Part shown: in pieces, positions 58,944 to 64,000 of the stretch
Layout of the letters: every line of letters starts with the position of its first letter
How positions within the stretch are numbered: position 1 is the first letter of the stretch
Source: Tricholomella constricta
Lineage: Eukaryota; Basidiomycota; Agaricomycetes; Agaricales; Lyophyllaceae
DNA: 64,000 nucleotides
Direction: 5' to 3'
Assembly: GCA_013368375.1 (NCBI GenBank)
Contig: JAACJP010000030.1
Span: forward strand, 372,001-436,000
The notes under the pieces: generated by a model
The model's input: the letters and a program-made list of their open reading frames with translations, nothing else
Database searches by the model: none
Told to the model about the DNA's origin: nothing
Position numbers and translations under genes: made by a program

Positions 58944-58952
58944 CCCCCCTTT
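58944..58952 (-). promoter_or_regulatory. polypurine tract of the Gypsy element
   Basis: AAAGGGGGG on the minus strand, two bases before the LTR start. Directly upstream is a hairpin with arms AAGATCGC (58953-58960) and GCGATCTT (58966-58973). Confidence 0.7.
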
Positions 58953-59297
58953 AAGATCGCGTGTAGCGATCTTCACCAGGGAGTTGGGCAGAAAAAGAGA
59001 GTAAAAGGAGGGTCTAGGTCCCGGCGACCTAGACCTATCAAATAATGCAAGAATACGTAGGTATGATACATATTCTCGACTTAACGAATAGTGGATGCAT
59101 TAGCGCCACTGCACGGCCTCAAAGTGCCGTGCGACAATGAATGGTGGTGAGGACATCCAATGTTGCGTTAATACGCAACCTGCGGATTGCTCCTCGGGAG
59201 TCAGGTGGTCTGCACCTGACAATGGCGGTCGGCCCGGCGGTACGCCCTACGTGTCGAGGTCGGTTCGTTGACGGGGGGATTAAATTGTCTCCCCGAC

Positions 59298-62252
59298 CTA
59301 TGACTCCATCACTGTGTCGGGGTCGGTGGTGTTGTTGTCCACCGGACCCTGGCTGGTGGTAATCACCGCCAGTGATAAAGGCCCTGTAAGGGCCGACACG
59401 GGGTCCACTTGGGTTTCGGTAGCTCCAGTTGGAGCTGCCACGACTGTGGAGGGTGTCGCGGGGGCAGGTATAGCTGCCGCCGGGTCCGCCATTTCGACGT
59501 TGATGGATGTCGATCCCGATGAAGCTGGGTGATGCAGGCCTGGGGGGAGATATTCCCCCACCCGAACACGGAGTCCTCGGAAGTGTGGGTCTTCACCCAC
59601 AAACATCCATTCCGAACTCGCTAGACAGTCTAGTGATTCGGTCTGGAATTCCACGTGCATCAGTGTTTGGATGCGCGTGATGTCGTCGGTGGTGGGATGG
59701 TACCACCCATCCCACTCAGGGATGGCGGGCGGAACACCCATTTCATCTAGACGACGAACTCGATCGTCGTCAACATTGCGGAACAGGTCCTTATAGGGAC
59801 CTGAGTTAGAGTAGTTATGGTCCAAATAATGTAGACCATAAGTGTAGCTATGGTGTATCCAGCTTACTGGAATACCAATGTTGATAAGGTGTTGCAAGAC
59901 ACCTTGTTCAGTGATCCGCACCTCCGGAGGGATCACTTGGATGCGAGGTATGGTAACCTCAGGGCCTTCGATCGGTGTGAAAGGCCGATCTGGATTGGCC
60001 TCGTTATAGGCAGCCACAGCCTCTGCATAGAGGTATGGCCGCGCAGTAATGGTCGCGAAAAGTCGCATGAACCATGACCGCATGCTGTGGGTAGTTGGCG
60101 CTAGTACATTCGCCAACAAGTATCCCCAAGTTCCGCGCCTATGTACGCGGAACCGGTAGTCCATGACGATTCCTCCGTATTGGTTCTTTGAACCAATACG
60201 CCCATGGTGAATCATATGTCGGCACCAGTGCTCGACATCGAGGGCATGGTCGGGGCCTGGCTGAGGCAGGCCAGCGCCTCGTGTAGGCTTGTCCGGCCTA
60301 TATTCGAATGCCCTCCCAGGCCGCCTAATTGGCGCGGCCTGCCAAATGGGTGACCGTGTATCGAACGGTCGGTTGACGCTTCTAAATTCATCCATGGCTG
60401 CTCGAGCCATGGATCGGTCGCGCAAATGGGGCGCTACCGAGAGGGAGACTCGCCGGAACTCCCTAAAGAGCATAAAGGCCTCTGCCCGCTCTTCATCCGT
60501 CATGCCGGGGCGCTGATCGTTGATCAGTGCATACAACTGATCAACTTCACGAGGGTTCATTGGGAACCCGCGTGGTGCGACGGCATATAGCCGTCCCGAT
60601 GGGGGACGAGAATTGTGTCCCGTCCCCAACTCGCTTTCAGACACTCGCGCTGCGGTGCCTAGTGCGTAGGCACGATTCTGGGCGGACGATACATATATCG
60701 TCCGCACTAGCATATCCCAAAAGCGGTTGTCCCTCTCGTGGCGGTCGTTGATGAAGACCACCCCGAGCTCGTCAGGGATCCGCCCCGGCATCTCCTTCTC
60801 AGCTTTGCGAGCCATATTCTCGCGATGCTGCTTTTGCCCGGCAGCCTTCTTCTTGCTGACAGGCTTGTCGTCGTCAGACGACTCGCCCCAGTCCGATTCA
60901 TCCATAGCCTCGGCATATGGATCTGATGCCTTCTGTTTGCCTTTGGATGGCGGCGTTGGGGGCTGCACCATCGTACTAGGTGGTGCAGGGGCTGGCGCTG
61001 GCAAAGTATATTTGCCAACAGGTTCCTTCTTCTGAGAACCTCGTTCTGGGTTCCGCACCCGGCTTTCTCCCGGGGGCGGTAACGCTCCGGATAGGTTTTG
61101 CGGCTTTGCTTCCGCTGACGTCGACGATGTCGACGCCGTGCGCTCGATTTCTCGAGCAGGTAAGGGGCGCACTTCGCGCGTCCCTTGATCCTCTCGGCGC
61201 TCTTCCCGTTGAGAACCATAATCAAGTGGGCGTTCGTCACGCCACACTTCCTGGTCGGGGTGGCGGTTGTACCGCCGATTCTCCTGTTCTAGGCGTCGTT
61301 CCGGACGCCTGGGCTCGCTCCTCTCTTGTCGTCGCGGCTCGTATGAGGTGCGTTCTTCTCGACGCACCTCCGTTTGCTGCCTTTTTATGGGTCGGGACGA
61401 TGGTCCCTCCCCGCGATCCGGCGATGCTACTGCCGGCCGTTTTCTTGCCAGGCTGAGTTGCTCAGCCATGGCTGCTTCTCTCGCTTTCACGCGTCTCAAA
61501 TCCGCGCGAACTCCATCGTATGCATCAAGCAGCTGGGTTATAACCAGCTGCGCCATTCCATCGTCCAAGAAATCACAAAATTCGCGGTGAATACCCGCGT
61601 CTTCCAATCGATCCAAGAGAGAAGAAAGGAGACCATCGTCTGCGAATGGTCTCCTCGAACTTGACGCAGGCGATACTCTGCGATCGTCTGCCATCCTCCG
61701 CGAACTCGACGCCGACGACGCTTTGTCGTCTGCATTCGGTGCGACATGTTGCCGCACCGGTTCGCCGCGCACCACTTGCGCCGGCGGAACATTTGCTTGC
61801 AGACGACTTTGGTCGTCTACCTCCATCTTCTCCGATTCGTTGTACCGCGTATTGTGCGGTACAGGCTGCATGGGCATTTGGGGGTACCACGTCGGTTGCG
61901 GGTACCCCATGAAACCCGCCATTGATGGCATCTGTTGGAATGCCAGCCCTGGCGGGTAAAAACCACCCATAGGTGGTTGTTGCCCTTGGTGGTGCGGTTG
62001 GCTCATATGGCCAACCGTCGGAAATGTTTGTTGCCCCTGATGGGGCGGTTGGCTCATATGGCCAACCGGAGGATATTGGTATAATTGGGGCTGCGAGCCC
62101 ATGTAAGTTGGGGGCAGGGGCGCATTTTCCGCGCGCCCCTGCACTCCCTCCCCACTTGAACTCGGCCCCGGGTTCAAATTTTGCTGGTCGGTGCGGCTGT
62201 CGCCGCCCCGAATCGCGTCGTTGCTGGAGGTTGGTACTTGGCTGGGGTACAT
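59298..62252 (-). CDS. 984-codon ORF between integrase and 3' LTR, function unknown
   Basis: An intact ATG frame. Residues 1-150 are rich in P, Q, G and Y with a tandem repeat (PPVGHMSQPPHQGQQ, then PTVGHMSQPHHQGQQ). A coiled or helical segment follows (LLDRLEDAGIHREFCDFLDD, LDAYDGVRADLRRVKAREAA), then a very basic/acidic RE-rich stretch (about 280-370) and a linker. The C-terminal 450 residues look globular: MLVRTIYVSSAQNRAYALGT, CRHMIHHGRIGSKNQYGGIV, TWGYLLANVLAPTTHSMRSW, GIPVSWIHHSYTYGLHYLDH. I see no signal peptide, membrane segment, CCHC knuckle or enzyme motif. The env-like position is unusual for a chromovirus. It could be a displaced Gag-like protein or an accessory protein. Confidence 0.75.
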   Translation of the reverse strand: MYPSQVPTSSNDAIRGGDSRTDQQNLNPGPSSSGEGVQGRAENAPLPPTYMGSQPQLYQYPPVGHMSQPPHQGQQTFPTVGHMSQPHHQGQQPPMGGFYPPGLAFQQMPSMAGFMGYPQPTWYPQMPMQPVPHNTRYNESEKMEVDDQSRLQANVPPAQVVRGEPVRQHVAPNADDKASSASSSRRMADDRRVSPASSSRRPFADDGLLSSLLDRLEDAGIHREFCDFLDDGMAQLVITQLLDAYDGVRADLRRVKAREAAMAEQLSLARKRPAVASPDRGEGPSSRPIKRQQTEVRREERTSYEPRRQERSEPRRPERRLEQENRRYNRHPDQEVWRDERPLDYGSQREERREDQGTREVRPLPAREIERTASTSSTSAEAKPQNLSGALPPPGESRVRNPERGSQKKEPVGKYTLPAPAPAPPSTMVQPPTPPSKGKQKASDPYAEAMDESDWGESSDDDKPVSKKKAAGQKQHRENMARKAEKEMPGRIPDELGVVFINDRHERDNRFWDMLVRTIYVSSAQNRAYALGTAARVSESELGTGHNSRPPSGRLYAVAPRGFPMNPREVDQLYALINDQRPGMTDEERAEAFMLFREFRRVSLSVAPHLRDRSMARAAMDEFRSVNRPFDTRSPIWQAAPIRRPGRAFEYRPDKPTRGAGLPQPGPDHALDVEHWCRHMIHHGRIGSKNQYGGIVMDYRFRVHRRGTWGYLLANVLAPTTHSMRSWFMRLFATITARPYLYAEAVAAYNEANPDRPFTPIEGPEVTIPRIQVIPPEVRITEQGVLQHLINIGIPVSWIHHSYTYGLHYLDHNYSNSGPYKDLFRNVDDDRVRRLDEMGVPPAIPEWDGWYHPTTDDITRIQTLMHVEFQTESLDCLASSEWMFVGEDPHFRGLRVRVGEYLPPGLHHPASSGSTSINVEMADPAAAIPAPATPSTVVAAPTGATETQVDPVSALTGPLSLAVITTSQGPVDNNTTDPDTVMES

Positions 62253-62380
62253 GTTGGTTTGTGTTGAGAGGGTTGAAAATCGGTTGCGCGTCTAGCGCCA
62301 AACATATTTAACCTTCTGTCATAACTTTTGATGGTTATGTAATTTTCCTGATCGCTGTGGTCACATGACCGCGCCACATT

Positions 62381-63997
62381 CTAGGTTCGTCGCGGTAATC
62401 TCGACGCGCTCTTCACCCCTTGTAGTTCCAAGTAGCGATCCAGTGCCGCTAACTTGTTACAATTGGTGTGCGGCCAGGTGGTGTCTCCCAGGCTCCACCT
62501 AACCTGATATTCCACAGTATTATTTTGGGTCCATCTATGGCCCAAAATGTCTTCTACAAACCATTCGTGATTATCCGGCGCCCCAAAATCGTAGGGCTCC
62601 GGATGAGTTCTATTAGGGAACATTGTATCATTCGTTGCGTAGTATGGGCGCAACATCGATATATGAAATGTTGGATGTATCCGGCGCTCCATGAGTGCCG
62701 TAGGTAATTCCAACGTATAGTTCGACGTGTCTGGCGTGGCCTTCAGCACTTTGTAGGGCCCGACGAATTTCGGGCACAATTTACGGGCGCGTCCCTTGGG
62801 GAGGTTCAAGTTCTTGGTGGATAAATACACCAAGTCTCCCCCCTTTATTTCTGGACCAGCGGATCGGCGCCTGTTTGCCTCGCGCGTTTGAAATACGTGC
62901 GCTTCGATTATAGCGTCATGCGCCTCCGCTATATTCTGCAATGCGCGTTCCGCATACTCTCGAATTCCCTTCGGTATTACGCTGTCTGAGCGTATCTCTT
63001 TCAACATGGACGGCATGTATCCACTATTCAGCTCAAATGGAGCGAACTTGGTGGTAGCCGATACGCTCGCATTTATCGCGAACTCAGCCATGGGTATACA
63101 ATCTACCCAATCCTTTTGGTCATGCCTCACAACGGCACGAAATATCTGGCCAATACTACGATTGGCTCGCTCCGTTTGTCCATCCGTCTGAGGATGGAAG
63201 GATGTCGACATTAGGAGCTTAGCTCCTAATAACTTATGTAGTTCGCGCCACCAGCGTGACGTAAACTTAGAGTCTCGATCGCTTACGATCAAGCTTGGCA
63301 GGCCATGGAGCCTGACGATCTCCCGTAAGTATACCCATGATAATTGAGCTGCTGTCATCGTCGTATGTATGGGTATCATATGCACCATACTCGTCATACG
63401 ACAAATTACTACCCATAGGTAATTATATCCCTTTGATTCTGGAAATGGACCGATAAAGTCCATTCCGATAGAATCCCAAGGCTTAGTTGGTACTGGCAGG
63501 GAGTGTAGTTTCCCTGACGGTTTTTGATTCGACGTCTTGATCTGCTGGCAGTACTCGCACGTTTTACAAAACGTACGCACGGTCGTGGCTAGTGATGGCC
63601 ACCAATACCATCGTCGAATATATTCAGTAGTCCGTTCGGCACCGAAATGGCCCATAGTTTTATGGGCTTGCTCAATAATTGTGGTGATGAGCTCGGGTTC
63701 TCGCGGTATGCATAGAACGCTATCATTTATAGCGTTCGTGGTCCAAATGAGATTGTCTTTCGTGGTGAACGTACGAAAGTCCATGGGGTTAGCGAGAATA
63801 ACTGAAAATAGTTTATCCTTTGGGTATCCAAGGATAACGTCGTGACGGATCTTTTCATCCGTTTTGTCTGGGGGAGGAGAAACTGTGTCCCTCCCGAGGA
63901 CAATATCTCCGACCGTACGTTCCCGTTCGGTTGGACTCATGCTTTTCTGAGGGTGTGACGATGTTCCGGATGCGGTACTTGGTGCCGCAGCCTCCAT
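62381..63997 (-). CDS. Gypsy integrase with chromodomain (C-terminal part of pol, partial)
   Basis: The frame holds the zinc-binding HHCC (AHKTMGHFGAERTTEYIRRW, FCKTCEYCQQIKTS), the D-D-E core (SIGMDFIGPFP; LIVSDRDSKFTSRWW; HPQTDGQTERANRSIGQIF), the GPY/F module (KFVGPYKVLK) and MERRIHPTFHISMLRPYY. A C-terminal chromodomain (WFVEDILGHRWTQNNTVEYQ, VRWSLGDTTWPHTNC) marks it as a chromovirus, which uses the chromodomain to target chromatin. The ATG at 63997 is not the true start: the frame appears to run on to the right edge as part of the Gag-Pol polyprotein. Confidence 0.93.
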   Translation of the reverse strand: MEAAAPSTASGTSSHPQKSMSPTERERTVGDIVLGRDTVSPPPDKTDEKIRHDVILGYPKDKLFSVILANPMDFRTFTTKDNLIWTTNAINDSVLCIPREPELITTIIEQAHKTMGHFGAERTTEYIRRWYWWPSLATTVRTFCKTCEYCQQIKTSNQKPSGKLHSLPVPTKPWDSIGMDFIGPFPESKGYNYLWVVICRMTSMVHMIPIHTTMTAAQLSWVYLREIVRLHGLPSLIVSDRDSKFTSRWWRELHKLLGAKLLMSTSFHPQTDGQTERANRSIGQIFRAVVRHDQKDWVDCIPMAEFAINASVSATTKFAPFELNSGYMPSMLKEIRSDSVIPKGIREYAERALQNIAEAHDAIIEAHVFQTREANRRRSAGPEIKGGDLVYLSTKNLNLPKGRARKLCPKFVGPYKVLKATPDTSNYTLELPTALMERRIHPTFHISMLRPYYATNDTMFPNRTHPEPYDFGAPDNHEWFVEDILGHRWTQNNTVEYQVRWSLGDTTWPHTNCNKLAALDRYLELQGVKSASRLPRRT

Positions 63998-64000
63998 TAT

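Larger units (their letters stand above)
58721..64000 (-). mobile_element. Ty3/Gypsy chromovirus, 3' part; continues past the right edge
   Basis: Read on the minus strand the order is integrase with chromodomain (63997-62381), a 984-codon extra ORF (62252-59298), an untranslated stretch of about 350 bp, a polypurine tract and the 3' LTR (58941-58721). Reverse transcriptase, Gag and the 5' LTR lie beyond the window. The reading frames seen are intact, so this copy is young. Confidence 0.85.
58721..64000. repeat. dense array of short perfect inverted repeats (hairpins)
   Basis: Perfect stems with short loops occur throughout. Examples (left arm/right arm): 58846-58854/58859-58867, 59011-59020/59026-59035, 59694-59700/59707-59713 and 59707-59713/59719-59725, 59815-59822/59834-59841, 60176-60186/60190-60200 (11 bp, loop TTT), 60390-60399/60405-60414, 60682-60690/60697-60705, 61345-61353/61362-61370, 61451-61457/61461-61467, 61627-61636/61646-61655, 61841-61848/61856-61863, 62114-62123/62133-62142, 62522-62529/62541-62548, 63210-63219/63221-63230, 63650-63656/63661-63667, 63715-63723/63729-63737, 63813-63820/63830-63837. 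They lie inside coding sequence and in the untranslated parts and LTR alike. Confidence 0.92.

Overview
The window reads as nuclear DNA of a filamentous basidiomycete, most likely an Agaricomycete. Genes are split by many 45-70 nt GT-AG introns with TGCTAAC-like branch sites, intergenic gaps are short, and fungal-specific families are present (DASH Dam1, Pkh-type PDK1, a Bck1-like fragment). LTR retrotransposons crowd the right half. I joined exons by eye from splice signals and family conservation, so exon edges are predictions. Several open frames begin at GTG or TTG, and I moved those starts to the first plausible ATG.

Left part (1-27 kb): a SAP-domain membrane protein (-, cut by the edge), a small cysteine-containing secreted or anchored protein (+), an unclear 1.5 kb stretch with a possible spliced minus-strand transcript, a SMUBP2/Upf1-like SF1 helicase (+), molybdenum cofactor sulfurase (+), xanthine dehydrogenase (-), an RRM/RanBP2 zinc-finger RNA-binding protein (+) and anaphase-promoting complex subunit 1 (+). 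The sulfurase activates the cofactor of xanthine dehydrogenase, so two steps of one purine-catabolic function lie tail to tail.

Middle part (27-44 kb): DAHP synthase (-), the R2TP subunit PIH1 (+), a two-LIM-domain protein with microexons (-), eIF5A (+), a broken Bck1-like MAPKKK fragment (-), the RNA polymerase II degradation factor Def1 (+), a probable Helitron 3' end, the DASH subunit Dam1 with an unusual C-terminal fold (-) and IMP dehydrogenase (+).

Right part (44-64 kb): a decayed Ty1/Copia element with 306/330 bp LTRs and target duplication TTGGC splits a host gene. A solo LTR with target duplication GCCTC is nested inside it. Then come a Pkh/PDK1 kinase (-), a histone-fold TAF8-like protein (-) and an HMCES/SRAP abasic-site protein (+). 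From 58.7 kb to the right edge lies the 3' end of a minus-strand Ty3/Gypsy chromovirus.

The strongest unexplained signal is in that Gypsy element. Its LTR, integrase region and a 984-codon extra ORF between integrase and 3' LTR are packed with short perfect inverted repeats (6-11 bp arms, mostly 2-12 nt loops), roughly one every 40-60 nt. The pattern stops at the LTR boundary and I did not see it in neighbouring genes or in the Copia element.
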